From: Adiantum capillus-veneris
Lineage: Eukaryota > Streptophyta > Polypodiopsida > Polypodiales > Pteridaceae
Assembly: GCA_014529385.2 (NCBI GenBank)
Contig: CM043958.1
Location: 76,085,169 to 76,149,168, forward strand
Direction of reading: 5' to 3'
DNA length: 64,000 nucleotides
Made by a program: the position numbers and the translations under genes. The notes under the pieces are model-generated. The model did not search any database and was not told the DNA's origin. It saw only the letters and a list, made by a program, of their open reading frames with translations. This document shows positions 49,956 through 63,970 of this stretch, in pieces (within the stretch, counting starts at the first letter, position 1; each line of letters starts with the position of its first letter).

Positions 49956-49960
49956 GTTGT
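49956..49960. repeat. Copia target-site duplication, right copy
   Basis: GTTGT, identical to 44690-44694. Confidence 0.95.
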
Positions 49961-50344
49961 GACTTCGTCTGTAGAAGAAGAACATACCTAACATTCTTAG
50001 GAAAAGGAAAAGGTTTCCTTACCATGTTAGACATTCTGGTGAAGCTGTCATTGGCTAAGCTGTCGTCGGAAAAAACAGGTTCTTCAGTAGGGGTGGATTA
50101 TGAGCTCGATTTTTCAGTAGAAGAGTCGGATTCATCCGAGTCATATAATGAGTATTGCCTGATAGGAAAGTCCTTCTTTTGTAGGACATTGCAGTAGACG
50201 ACTTCATACTCATACCTGTCTTTTAACACAGCATTCCCAAATTTTTTCTTCCTCTTTGGGCAGTTAGGATCGATGTGACCAGGTTCACCACAAATGTAGC
50301 ATCTTACCTGCTGTCTTTCTTCCTTGTTGAGCTGCTAGCTCCTG
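49961..50344 (-). pseudogene. Viral block 3: zinc-knuckle and acidic region (high side of the copia insertion)
   Basis: Continues block 3 across the copia insertion. It has an acidic Ser/Asp-rich stretch (50045-50200) and a zinc knuckle near 50270-50310. At about 50336-50345 it is joined directly to movement-protein-like and then RT-end sequence. The movement and coat-protein regions that should precede it have been deleted, with gctagctcc-type sequence at the junction. Confidence 0.8.
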
Positions 50345-51505
50345 TTAAATTGTAGAAGAGCTATCCATTGTAAGCAGCCAACAAAAGACTAGAGCTGCTT
50401 CTTTTCAGTAAAGACCTCATGAAAATTTTGAAGTTTATTAAGCACATGAGGTTGCATTCTGATACAGCCTTAGAAAATCTCTACTCCAAGGAAAGCTACT
50501 TGAGATTGACAAAGCTCAATCTTCTTCAACCTTAGAACAAGTCCAGTGTTTTGCAATTTCTTTAGAAACAGATGCAAATGTTTGATATGACTATTGACAT
50601 CTTTGGAATAAACCAAAATATCGTCAATATATAAGAGTAGGAATTCCCTGCAATCTGCAAAAATGATTTCAATCCTCTCTTGACATAGAGAAGGAGCAGG
50701 TTTAATTCCCATAGGCAAAACATTCCATTCAAACATTCCCTGCGGTACTATGAAACTTGTTTTGTGCCTGTCAGCTGGATGTATTCTGAATTGCCAAAAA
50801 CCACTTTTGAGATCAAATTTAGAAATACTTTACAGCTTTTAATTCTTCAAAGAAAATTGTCCTTAAGAGGTAGAGGAAACCTGCGTGGCTCAAGCCAATC
50901 ATTAATAGGCTTTTAATTGATTACAAGTCGCTTATTTCCTCTCTTCTGCTCAGAGTGATTATTGACATAAAATGCCTGACAAGAAAAAGCATTTTTACTT
51001 GGAGAAATTAATCCATTCTTTAGCAAGTGTCCAATCTCCTCATTGCAGAGTTTGGTGTCTTCTAAAGACATGCCTGGATGGGTTGTCTTTAGTCCTGTAG
51101 CAGTAGGAGGGTTCCAAGGTAGAGACACCCAGTACTCTTCTCTATCCCATAATTCCAATGGGTTGTCACTAGTGTGTAGTGTAAGCAATTCTCTAATTGC
51201 TTCCAATTCCTTGGCATACTTACTTTGTTCTGATAGAAACCATTGCTAAAATCTTTCTTCTTTCTTAGGATTAGAGAGAGTTGGAATCATCCCCCCTAAA
51301 AGAAGGGCACCGCGAGGTTTAGTGCTTACTTGATGAGCAATATCTCGAGCAGAAAATTGTATGGAGAGATCATGTAAAACTGAAAAAGGTGTTAGATCTA
51401 CGCCAAGAGTAAGATCTGTATTTGGATGAGGGTGCAGATATAGTGTAATGAGAAACTTCATTGTCCCAATAGCAATCTTACAAGACACAACCTTTTGAAT
51501 TTGGC
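50345..51505 (-). pseudogene. Viral block 2: reverse transcriptase fragments
   Basis: Fragments at 51246-51488, 50913-51206 and 50470-50736, the last with the YIDD box. The 88-codon fragment at 50470-50736 is identical in translation to 42887-43153 of block 3, stop included. RNase H is missing. The 3' tail (50370-50460) matches 42780-42880 almost exactly. Confidence 0.85.
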
Positions 51506-52225
51506 CTATGGTATTATTAGCATAAGAAACTGTGATATCATAAGTAGTAATTCAACCAAGTGAGGTGGAACTAAGGCTTGGTTAATATAGGACATAACAG
51601 ATCCGGAATCCCATAATGCATCAACTTGAAATGATGGAATGTGAGGAAATTTAATCCAAACCTCAGAGTAGAATGCCCTATTGAATTTGGTGTCAAAATG
51701 AATGACATCACAAACATTTATAATGTGATCAGGTACCCATTCACTAATGGGCTTAGTAGCAACCTGATTCATGGCTACTAAGTCGTTGAGATTACTGGCA
51801 ATAGCATAGGTTTGATCTAGTTTTGCTTCAATAGAGGCTAACTGAGATCTCAAGGAGGTTAAACGCTCGCCTAATTCTTTACATTCTAGATGCACATTTT
51901 GGATAGCATCTAGGATGGCCTTATCATTCTTACTGCATACCTGTATGAATTTTGATGCATGCTCCATTGGCGAATGGCAAGGGACAGTAGTAGCAGAAGG
52001 CTCCATAGGTGGTTGTTGAGGGATAGAAGTTGAAGCGGCTGCATATGCAGTAGCCCTGGTTGGTTGTTTAGTAGAAGATGGTTGGCCGCCAAAATTAGAT
52101 CGTTGATTCATTTGTTGCTTCCATTCAGGTTGATTGACAATTTCAACGGTTTGTTTGACCATACTTCTAAATAAAGGTAATGGATGATACCGTTTTCGTT
52201 CCATCTTTGACAGATTCAATTTCAT
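51506..52225 (-). pseudogene. Viral block 2: protease-bearing stretch
   Basis: 239 codons. A basic and Gln/Pro-rich lead-in and a helical segment are followed by a retropepsin active site with DSG. It ends at a stop shared with block 3 (43924), just before the expected second half of the protease domain. That half is out of frame downstream. Confidence 0.8.
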
Positions 52226-52623
52226 AGGCCTAGAACCCTTTTGCCATGTATCTGATTCTTCACTTGTTCTGGTTGTGAATTCGTCTGTAGAAGAAGAACA
52301 TACATGGCATTCTTAGGAAAAGGATAAGGTTTCCTTACCATGTTAGACATTTTGGTGAAGCTTTCATTGGCTAAGCTGTCGTCGGAAAAAACAGGTTCTT
52401 CAGTAGGGGTGGATTTTGAGCTCGATTCTTCATTAGAAGAGTCGGATTCATCCGAGTCATATATTGAGTATTGCGTGATAGGAAAGTCCTTCTTTTGTAG
52501 GACATTGCAGTAGACGACTTCATACTCATACCTATCTTTTAACACAGCATTCCCAAATTTTTTCTCCCTCTTAGGGCAGTTAGGAGCGATGTGACCAGGT
52601 TTACCACAAATGTAGCATCTTAC
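52222..52623 (-). pseudogene. Viral block 2: zinc knuckle and acidic linker
   Basis: A CCHC zinc knuckle (CX2CX4HX4C) near 52575-52620 is followed by a Ser/Asp/Glu-rich linker (52380-52480). It is the C-terminal part of the coat-protein region in caulimovirids, where the knuckle binds the pregenomic RNA. The frame changes at the end, near 52225. Confidence 0.8.
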
Positions 52624-53553
52624 CTACTGTCTTTCTTCCTTGTTGAGCTTTCTCTTCTTTCTAACTACCTTGAACTTCTTGCCAAACTTATTTCGATGTA
52701 GTTTGACTTTGCATTTGCATTCTTCAGCTTGCCTGCATCCGAACTGTTGTGCTTTAGTTTCCTTGTTGCAGAAGCTGGAGTTGAATCCTTTGACCTGTTT
52801 GATGTCACGCTTGACTCTCAATCGAGCACATTCAAGATCAGTAACTTCATTGATGAAAGAATTGATTTGGGCAAGGGAGATGTTTTCATCAATATGTAAT
52901 AGCAGCTTTAATTCTTTCCTTAATCAAATTTGCAAAAGATTCAGGAAAAGAATTTATATAATATTGCTTGTACTCAGTCTTAAAGTAGCCACCTGGAAAC
53001 TGGTACATCAGCTGAGTCATATGTTGCTGATATTTCTTTACCTGGGTAAGATCACAAAGCTTATTGTGGAAAAAGTCTTCTCTATTGCGATCTTGGATCT
53101 TAGTGGTAGAACCTAAGAAGTGCAGAGCAGCAAAGAACAAAGATATTACATTATCAAAGTTTTCTCTGCCTTCGGGTCCTCCCTGCATAATGTAGGTTTT
53201 GCTTTCAACACTTAAATCATCCGACCATGCTCTCAGCATACCTTGGAATCCAGCCACAATCATAGAGACGGATTGTCTCTGTGTTAATTCCTTATACAAG
53301 ATACCATAACCAACTGAATTGTATATGAATTCAAACACTTTCGAGATCTCTTCCTGGTGATAGACCATCTTTGTCTAGTATGGTCATATCCCCAATTTTA
53401 CTTACCCCTTTTAAGCTAGTAGAGGAAGAGGTAGGAGATTCTACCTTCATCTTTCCGGTTTCTCTACTGACAGGGTTCATAATTCTAGTTTCCTCATCAG
53501 TGCTGATATCTGAGTCATCTTCAGAAGATGTTGTCAGATCTGGAAATATCTGA
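52624..53553 (-). pseudogene. Viral block 2: coat-protein-like region
   Basis: Two frames (52889-53368, then 52624-52821) with a frame change between them. The first has aromatic-rich capsid-like helices; the second ends in a Lys/Arg-rich stretch and Cys residues leading into the zinc knuckle. The equivalent part of block 1 (55625-56245) is open in one frame, so the break here is specific to this copy. Confidence 0.75.
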
Positions 53554-53558
53554 GGTAT

Positions 53559-55274
53559 CTACACATTTATCTCATCTAATTCTATATCCTCGTATCCTAC
53601 ACAAGAGTCGTCTTGTAGGACAATCCAATCAATATCCTCGGGCAATATGTTCCAAATCTCTTCTCCTAGTTGCTGTCTTTGTGCCCATGTCTGTACCTGT
53701 GCATTTTTCCCCCAACGAAAATTAGGATCAAAGCCATCAGCGAGATCCTCGTCGATAAATGGAGACATGTGAGGCGGAAATTGATCAATAGATTCAATTG
53801 CTAGCTCCTGTTGAACTGCAGAAAACATTCGTGGGAATGTTTTGTCTTCACTAGTGCCACCAAAATTGATGACTGGTTGTTGTTGAATCTTAGATTCAGG
53901 GATGAACACTGGTCTAGCAAGAGACAGAGGTGAAGTGAAGACTGCTAGCTTAGATAATACCTTGTGTTGTAAAGCAGCCAGTTCTTTGATAGCATTGGTA
54001 TGCCAGTTGGAAGCAGCTTCCAATGGTTTCAACCTTGAATTCACAGAAGGAAAGATATATGGTTGACTGGTTGACATATCTTTATCATTGATTGCCTCCT
54101 TAGTGAGACATTCAATTCCATTGATAGCGAAGTCAGTGGCAATTATTCGATCACAAAGCTTGCACCTGAACAAACCTTCAAAATCTTTGTAGGTCTCTGG
54201 ATGTATGCACATAAGCTTTGGATGACCTTTGCTTGAAGATACTACATAGCTAGTTGATGCAGTCTGATATTGCGGTGGAGCAAGAACAGACGCAAGTTCT
54301 CGCCTTGACTTTGATTTACCCAGAACTTTGTACTGGTCTGTTGAGCCCAAACACTCAATCTTCATAGGGTCAGGGTGATGAACCTCATTCATGAGAGTCT
54401 TGTAAATATTTAATTTCCATTCAGCAGGAAATTGGACTTTCTGCCACTCCACCATTTCAGGTAGAGTGCCCAAAGTTGTTTCATCTACTTTCATAACTAT
54501 ATTCTGTCCTTTGGATGCTTCAAAACTTTGTAAATATCCAGAGTTGTAGACAGAGGGGATGCAAGTATTTACAATGCGAAAAATCATCCTATAGGCTATC
54601 TGCAGCTGATCAGTAGTATTCTTCATATCAAGACCATTTGTCTTGATCAACAAAGATACTACTTCATTGAAGCATCTATCAAATAGGCTGCAAGGGAAAT
54701 TAGGAAAGAATTCGATGTATATAGGTCCATTCGACAGGCTTCCTTGTAGGATTCTGATTGTTTGATCATTCAAGTTCTTGTGTCTAGTGTCTAGTAAAGC
54801 TCATATACATGACACATTAAGTCCCTTACAGAAGAGAGGTATTATGCCTACTGCTATATACCCTATATGCACAAACTGGTGGTTTCTTTTTAAAGCCTTT
54901 TCTCCGAATTCTGCTAGCTCTTCGAACAGATGGATGATATGATCATCATTATCACTATCCTTGATGCTAAGCTTTCCATGAGTCTCATGGTACAAAGTAT
55001 TTGCTAATAAAGAAAAGAGTTTGTTGTGCATATATACCTGTTTAGCAGTCACTACTGGTAAACTCCATCTGGCTTGAGGAGTACTCTCCTCTACTTCCAT
55101 ACTGTCTGTGAGCAGCTTCTTAAATGAAGAGATAATCATGGACATTGTTGAAGGAAGGTTGGAAGGTAAAGGTTTATTCTGGTGTAACTTGTTAGCCGAG
55201 CTCGAATTGAAATTCTCAAAGTAAGCTTCTGAAATGTCTGCGTCTAAACGACACCCTTGCCAATGCGACTGCAA
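53559..55274 (-). pseudogene. Viral block 2: movement-protein-like region
   Basis: About 572 codons in one frame with a single TGA at 54801. Around that stop the sequence shows the features of 30K-superfamily movement proteins of caulimovirids (a hydrophobic strand, a PL dipeptide, then a P-N-F stretch); in living viruses these proteins carry the virus between cells. Downstream is a CX2C pair near 54150-54170 and an acidic C-terminus. It is the longest viral coding stretch in the window and is disabled by the stop. Confidence 0.75.
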
Positions 55275-55375
55275 CTATTAAGCTTTACTAATTTCAATGA
55301 TGATGCTCTTGGCTTATGGGATGAGTTACTCAGTAAGAGAGGAAACTATTAACACCAACCTCTATACAACTGTCA
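55275..55375 (-). other. Short viral leader piece and junction between blocks 1 and 2
   Basis: About 100 bp upstream of the block 2 movement-protein frame. Homology to the acidic region of the other blocks starts abruptly at ctgtcattggcta near 55371, marking the join to block 1. Confidence 0.55.
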
Positions 55376-55624
55376 TTGGCTAAGCTATCGTCGGAAAAAA
55401 CAGGTTCTTCAGTCGCGGTGGACTCTGAGCTCGATTCCTCAGTAGAAAAGTCAGATTCATCCGAGTCATATAATGCCTGATAGGAAAGTCCTTCTTTTGT
55501 AGGACATTGCAGTAGACGACTTCATACTCATACCTGTCTTTTAACACATTATTCCCAATTTTTTCTTCCTCTTCGGGCAGTTAGGAGCGATGTGACCAGG
55601 TTTACCACAAATGTAGCATCTTAC
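55376..55624 (-). pseudogene. Viral block 1: zinc knuckle and acidic linker
   Basis: Same module as 52222-52623, shortened by small deletions and truncated at the junction with block 2. The CCHC knuckle lies near 55575-55620. Confidence 0.75.
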
Positions 55625-56560
55625 CTACTGTCTTTCTTCCTTGTTGAGCTTTCTCTTCTTTCTAACTACCTTGAACTTCTTGCCAAACTTATTTCGATGT
55701 AGTTTGACTTTGCATTTGCATTCTTCAGCTTGCCTACATCCAAACTGTGCTTTAGTTTCCTTGGTGCAGAAGCTGGAGTTGAATCCTTTGACCTGTTTGA
55801 TGTCACGCTTGACTCTCAATCGAGCACATTCGAGATCAGTAACTTCATTGATGAAAGAATTGATTTGGGCCAGGGAGATTTTTTCATCAATATGTAATCC
55901 AGCAGCTTTACTGCTTTCCTTAATCAAATTTGGAAAAGATTCAGGAAAAGAATTTACATAATATTGCTTGTACTCAATCTCAAAGTAGCCACCTGGAAAC
56001 TGGTACATGAGCTGAGTCATATGCTGCTTATATTTCTTCACTTGAGTAAGATCACAAAGCTTACTAAGGAAAAAGGCTTCTCTCTTGCGATCTTGGATCT
56101 TAGTGGTAGAACCTAAGAACTGCATGACTAGAGCAGCGAAGAACAAAGATATAACATTATCAAAGTTTTCTCTGCCTTCGGGTCCTCCTTGCATAATGTA
56201 GGTTTTGCTTTCAACACTTAAGTCATCCCACCATACCCTCAGCATACCTTGGAATCTAGCCCCACAATAATAGAGACGGATTGTCTCTGTGTTAATTACT
56301 TATACAAGATACCATAACCAACTGAATTGTATATGAATTCAAACACTTTCGAGATCTCTTCCTGGTGATAGACCATCTATGTCTAGTATGGTCATATCCC
56401 CAATTTTACTTACCCCTTTTAAGCTAGTAGAGGAAGAGGTAGGAGATTCTACCTTCATCTTTCCGGTTTCTCTACTGACAGGGTTCATAATTCTAGTTTC
56501 CTCATCAGTGCTGATATCTGAGTCATCTTCAGAAGATGTTGTCAGATCTGGAAATATCTG
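55625..56560 (-). pseudogene. Viral block 1: coat-protein-like region
   Basis: A 206-codon open stretch (55625-56245) covers the capsid-like helices and basic tail. The upstream part (56250-56560) is separated by a frame change near 56260. Plus-strand sequence at 56379-56733 appears identical to 53371-53725 in block 2 in translated shadow frames, which points to recent duplication or conversion. Confidence 0.75.
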
Positions 56561-56566
56561 AGGTAT

Positions 56567-57064
56567 CTACACATTTATCTCATCTAATTCTATATCCTCG
56601 TATCCTACACAAGAGTCGTCTTGTAGGACAATCCAATCAATATCCTCGGGCAATATGTTCCAAATCTCTTCTCCTAGTTGCTGTCTTTGTGCCCATGTCT
56701 GTACCTGTGCATTTTTCCCCCAACGAAAATTAGGATCAAAGCCATCAGCGAGATCCTCGTCGATAAATGGAGACATGTGAGGGGGAAATTGATCGACAGA
56801 TTCAATTGCTAGCTCCTGTTGAACTGCAAAAAACATTCGTGGGAATGTTTTGTCTTCACTGGTGCCACCAAAAGTGATGACAGGTTGTTGTTGAATCCCT
56901 GAGTTTTCAGGGATGAACACTGGTCTAGCAAGAGACAGAGGTGAAGTGAAGAGTGCTAGATTAGATAATACATGGTATTGTAAAGCAGCCATTTCTTTGA
57001 TAGCATTGGTATGCCAGTTGGAAGAAGCTTCCAATGGTTGCAACCTTGAATTCGGACAAGGCAA
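56567..57064 (-). pseudogene. Viral block 1: movement-protein C-terminal end
   Basis: 165 codons matching the C-terminal third of 53559-54773. The 5' part is missing: homology stops near 57064, where a microsatellite-bearing repeat begins. Confidence 0.75.
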
Positions 57065-57068
57065 GATA

Positions 57069-57120
57069 TAGAAGCAAACTCTTTTTTCTCATTTTTTGAA
57101 AAGAAAATTATAGAAGGCTA

Positions 57121-57199
<79 letters not shown>

Positions 57200-57269
57200 A
57201 GACCATCTGATAGATCTTTCAGATCTCATGGGATCGTTCCTACAACATTTTAAATTCTCCTTTTATAAA

Positions 57270-57364
<95 letters not shown>

Positions 57365-57510
57365 AAAACAAAAATAACTTTATTTTTACCCATGTTGTCA
57401 AATATATCTTTTGGGATTGTTCCTATGGCATTAAAAACTTTCTTCTATTTCCTCTTCTCTCGCTATCTCTAGTCTCTCTCTCCTCCTCCGCCCCATAGAT
57501 ATTCACTTTT

Positions 57511-57590
<80 letters not shown>

Positions 57591-57719
57591 CATAGATATT
57601 CACTTTTGCTGAAGACTTTTCATGTGACTTTTAATGTCTCTTTAGATTGTTACTACACCCTTGAAAATTTTAACCTCTCTTTCTCTCTCCTCATGCGTAT
57701 TCGTTGGGCACTAAAAACT

Positions 57720-57796
<77 letters not shown>

Positions 57797-58081
57797 CTTG
57801 ATTTTTGATATACACCCTTGCCTACGAGAATTTATAGATTTTAAATCATGGCCCACATGTTAACTCTTAAAAATAGAAAATACAGAATATCCCAAAATTG
57901 TTAAAAGGTCCATCAACTGGGAAATATCTCTACCCATTGGGGTGCTAATGTGACAGTGGGTCTTTGACAGACATTTAATCCATTTTCTACGGGTGAAAAA
58001 CTTTAGCTACCTTTTTAAAAATACACTATAATGCCAAAAAATAATATCTTGAAAATTTGAAGGGTATGTGAAATCAATAAT

Positions 58082-58126
<45 letters not shown>

Positions 58127-58747
58127 AATGTGGATAACAACCCCTGTATTTCCATGTCATGCATGTGCATAAAGCAAGACAACCCAAAGTCAACGTCACA
58201 CGAGCCTTTTTCTTGTTCTCAAGCTCTTTAAAGAAATATACACTTTCAATAATTTCTAAAAATGATAATATTGGTGTTGAAAAAAACCCCTTTGAAAAGA
58301 TAAAGCCAAATATATCTTCAAAAAAATTAAATTTCCATTAAATAGCAAAATCTCTACTAAAATTAAAGTGAAAATTTTTGCTATATCTTGAAAAAGTAAA
58401 GTCGCATTAAGCAAGGCAAAATGAAACATTCACATTTATTTTATTTAGAGTAAAAAGTCTTTTGACTTTACATTTGAGAAGGCCTCTCATTTAAATTATC
58501 CCTTTTTTCTTGTGTGCAATCAATAATGGAATATTTATATTTATTTTATCTAGAGTAAAAAGTCTTTTGACTTTACATTTAGGAAGTCTTCTCATTTCTT
58601 ACAGTATGCAAAGGCTGTCATTTCTTACAATCTTACCCTTCACACATACACACACATATATATAGGTATACATATATGTGCATGTATTATGTGTGTATAT
58701 ATATTTACATACATACATACATATATATATATATATATGTGTGTGTA

Positions 58748-58815
<68 letters not shown>

Positions 58816-58819
58816 TACA

Positions 58820-58870
<51 letters not shown>
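57069..58870. repeat. Microsatellite-bearing repeat, copy B
   Basis: Starts agcaaactcttttttctc. It contains CT/TA runs (57124-57197), GT/GA runs (57272-57361), CT (57514-57585), CT/CA (57723-57793) and CT (58086-58124). Between the runs are unique phrases repeated in copies C and D. It ends in an attatcccttttttc / ctagagtaaaaagtcttttgac region and a TA-rich tract. Confidence 0.85.

Positions 58871-58880
<10 letters not shown>
58636..58880. repeat. (TA)n/(CA)n/(GT)n tract
   Basis: Long TA runs interrupted by gtacatgtac-like phrases, with CA and GT edges. Open frames of alternating Tyr and Ile on both strands are artefacts. Confidence 0.97.
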
Positions 58881-58881
<1 letters not shown>

Positions 58882-58982
58882 CTTGAAGCGAAGAAGACAT
58901 CTTGCTATTGTTCCAATACAGTAACTATGACATTCAAAAATTTTATGCTCCTTTCGTTCCCCCATTCCCCCCCCAAAAAAAG

Positions 58983-59053
<71 letters not shown>

Positions 59054-59222
59054 GTTGAAGAAATAGAAGTTTTGTTGCAGTTCGTGTGTGCATACACATA
59101 CATCGTGGCATAGTATTTGACAAACTAACACTCTAGTTGTCGTGACGATCCCAAGTGGACATTTAAAAAGGATAAGCGAACTCTTTGTTCTCATTTTTTG
59201 AAAAGAAAAGTATAGATGGCTA

Positions 59223-59263
<41 letters not shown>

Positions 59264-59346
59264 TAAATAGCTTGAGACCATTGTATATGTCTTTCAGGTC
59301 TCATGGGATTGCTCCTACAACATTTTAAATTTTCCTTTTATGAAGA

Positions 59347-59403
<57 letters not shown>

Positions 59404-59536
59404 AGATGAAACAAAAATAACTTTATTCTTACCCATGTTGTCAAATATATCTTTTAGGATTGCATTAATTTTTTTTCTATTTCGCTTTCTCTCTCATACT
59501 CTCTCTCTCCTCCTCCCCCCATAGATATTCACATTT

Positions 59537-59584
<48 letters not shown>

Positions 59585-59713
59585 GGTATTCACTTTTGTT
59601 GAAGACTTCTCATGTAACTTTTAATGGCTCTTTAAATTGTTTCTACACCCTTGAAAATTTTAATCTCTCTTTCTCTCTCCTCTTGCATCATTTGTTGCGC
59701 ACTAAAAACTTGT

Positions 59714-59752
<39 letters not shown>

Positions 59753-60186
59753 GATTTTTGATAGACAACCTTGGCTGCCAAAATTAAGAAAATTCATAGA
59801 TTTTAAAGCATGGCTCACATGTTAACTCTTTAAAATAAAAAGAACAAAATATCCTAGAATTGTTAAAAAGTCCATCAAGTGGGCAATCTCTTTACCCATT
59901 TGGGATGCTAATGTGAGGGTTGGTCTTTGTTAGACATTTAATCCATTTTCGAGAGTACAAAACTTTAGCTACCCTTTTGAAAAACACAATAATGCCAAAA
60001 AATAATATCTTGAAAATTTGAAGGGTGTGTGAACTCATCGATAAAATGTCTCTCTCTCTCACACACACACACACAATAATATGGATAACAACCCATGCAT
60101 TTGCATGTGATGCATGTCCTCAAATCAAGACAACCCCGAGTCAACATTAGGCGAGCGTTTTTCTTGTTCTCAAGCTCTTTAAAGAA
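58871..60186. repeat. Microsatellite-bearing repeat, copy C (truncated)
   Basis: Starts gcgaagaagacatcttgcta. Contains CT/CA (58986-59053), CT (59226-59259), GT/GA (59346-59402), CT (59539-59581) and CT (59714-59750), then a short CT/CA run near 60049-60075. It breaks off at ctctttaaagaa near 60186, where the other copies continue with more family sequence. Confidence 0.85.
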
Positions 60187-61009
60187 TGTTGGACCTCCAG
60201 ACCCAACATTCATAGCCTTCTGGTACATAGCTTTCACCCCCCTTGATACAAAACTTTTTTTTACCCCACAAGTTTTTTCTTTATGCCTTCCACACCACCC
60301 CGTACCCCTCCTTTCTACTCTATTGATTTCCTATAAAATTTCCAGTTTTCAGTTTTACTCCATCTCTTTTTTTACACTTTATCCTATACAACTCAAAAAT
60401 TCTAAAGACACTTGAACCCCCTCCCCGAGTCTTACCTTTAAACTCTTCATGAAGTTTTAACCACTTTAATTTTGGCATATTGTTCTTCTCACCTAAAGTA
60501 GCCCTCATTCTCATTACTACCCCACCCTCTTATTTTCAAAAAATTCCACTTTCAATTTGGACCCTAGTTACCTTGAATTTTGACCTACACCTATATCACC
60601 TTTACTCCTCTTAACTCTTCTCCCTATACCTCTGTACCTCGATGCTTAGTCTTAAAGTCCACTCCTCTCCATGTACCCTGGTACTCGATCTTAAATTCCA
60701 CCCCTCTTCATGTACCCTAAACTCAATCTTTAATTCCACTCTTTTCAAACATATTGTTAGCTCCCAAAAATCTTAACCAAGCACCCTTTATAAACCCCTA
60801 CCTTCTCCCCCTCCCTTACAAATACATTCTACCAACACCACCACCGCTGATCAACTCTTAAGAGCGAAACGTGTTTGGTGGTACCCTCCCTATTGTAACA
60901 CTCCAATTTTTGGTTTACCTGCTAATTTTGGCACCCATCATTTTACTAATCTAAAGGAGTCGATTTGCACGCTTGAGTACTTATTTTTAAAATAGTTTTT
61001 ACAAAAATA
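60187..61009. other. Pyrimidine-rich insert, possible truncated LTR
   Basis: Interrupts copy C. It begins TGTTGG (within an inverted repeat: GAATGTTGG at 60184-60192 and CCAACATTC at 60203-60211) and reaches TAACA at 60900. A TATAAA lies at 60789-60794 after a C/T-rich region. This is compatible with a solo or truncated LTR, but no target duplication is visible and the family sequence does not resume directly after it. Confidence 0.3.
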
Positions 61010-62900
<1,891 letters not shown>

Positions 62901-63077
62901 TTTAAATTTTTCAAGGAAGAAGAGACCCTCCATGTGTCACTCACTGCTTCACCCAAGAGAAAATCTCTATAAAATGCAAAAGGGAGAGTAAGATTGTAAG
63001 AAACAGCAAGCAACTTTTCATTTTTTGTCAAATATAAAATCAAAAGAATTTCTTTTTCTTTAATGGTAGAAAGTTCT
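62901..63077. other. Spacer
   Basis: AT-rich sequence without recognised features. The minus-strand 108-codon frame that ends here has no domain. Confidence 0.5.
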
Positions 63078-63913
63078 TTAGTCATAGAAAGTCAATAACT
63101 TTCTCCTTTACATAGAATAAATGTACTGATTTAAATGCACATAGCAAAAAGAGATAAATTTATTGGAGATTCTATTCTTTAATGAGAATTTAATTTTTGA
63201 AGACATATTTGGTTTATTCTTTTCAAGAGGTTTTTTTCAAGCTCAATATTGACAAAAAAAAATTAATGTTTTTATTTCTTTAAATTGATTGGAAAAAAAA
63301 CAGCTCCTGTGGTGTCGACTTGGGGTAGTTTCACTTTGAGAAAATACATGTGAATGAAGGAGTAGTTATCCATGTTATTGACCATGAGAGAGAGAGAGAG
63401 AGAGAGAGATTTTCCTTTGGAGCTCATAGGGCTCCGTCTCACCAAGGACACCCTTCAAACCCTTCAAATCTGTTGGGGGGTTCACTCAATATTTATGTGA
63501 CTATCACGTGAGTACAACAGTCAAGGTTTTTTTTCTAACAATTTCACATACAAAAAGGTACTATAAAATATAATTGATTTTTTTTAATAGACTAAATTAT
63601 ATGTCAAAAATTTATTGATTAGTCATAGAAAGTCAAAGACTTTCTCCACTACGTAGAATAAATGTATTGGTTTAAATGCACATAACAAAAAGGAGATAAA
63701 TTGAGTGGAGATTTTATTATTTAATGAGAATTTAATTTTTAAAGATATATCTAGTTTTTTCTTTTTATGAGTTTTTTTCAAGACCATTATTAATTAGTTT
63801 ATTTTTTAGTTTTTATTTCTTTAAAGAGATTGAAAAAAAACAGCTCGTGTGGTGTCGACTTGGGGTAGTTTCACTTTGAGAAAACACATGCAAATGGAGT
63901 AGCTATCCATGTT

Positions 63914-63970
<57 letters not shown>

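Larger units (their letters stand above)
41292..57068 (-). other. Endogenous pararetrovirus (Caulimoviridae) array, at least four partial copies
   Basis: Head-to-tail minus-strand fragments with caulimovirid order: movement protein, coat protein, CCHC zinc knuckle, aspartic protease, reverse transcriptase. I see blocks at 55376-57068, 50345-55375, 42778-50336 (split by a copia element) and 41292-42777. All are broken by stops or frame changes, and RNase H is absent from both RT-bearing blocks. Such arrays are known in many plant genomes; ferns and gymnosperms carry their own endogenous caulimovirid groups. Assignment to a genus is not possible here. Confidence 0.85.

Noticed and set aside
58640-59103. 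Tyr-Ile repeat frames on both strands
   Set aside because: Translation of TA-rich microsatellite.
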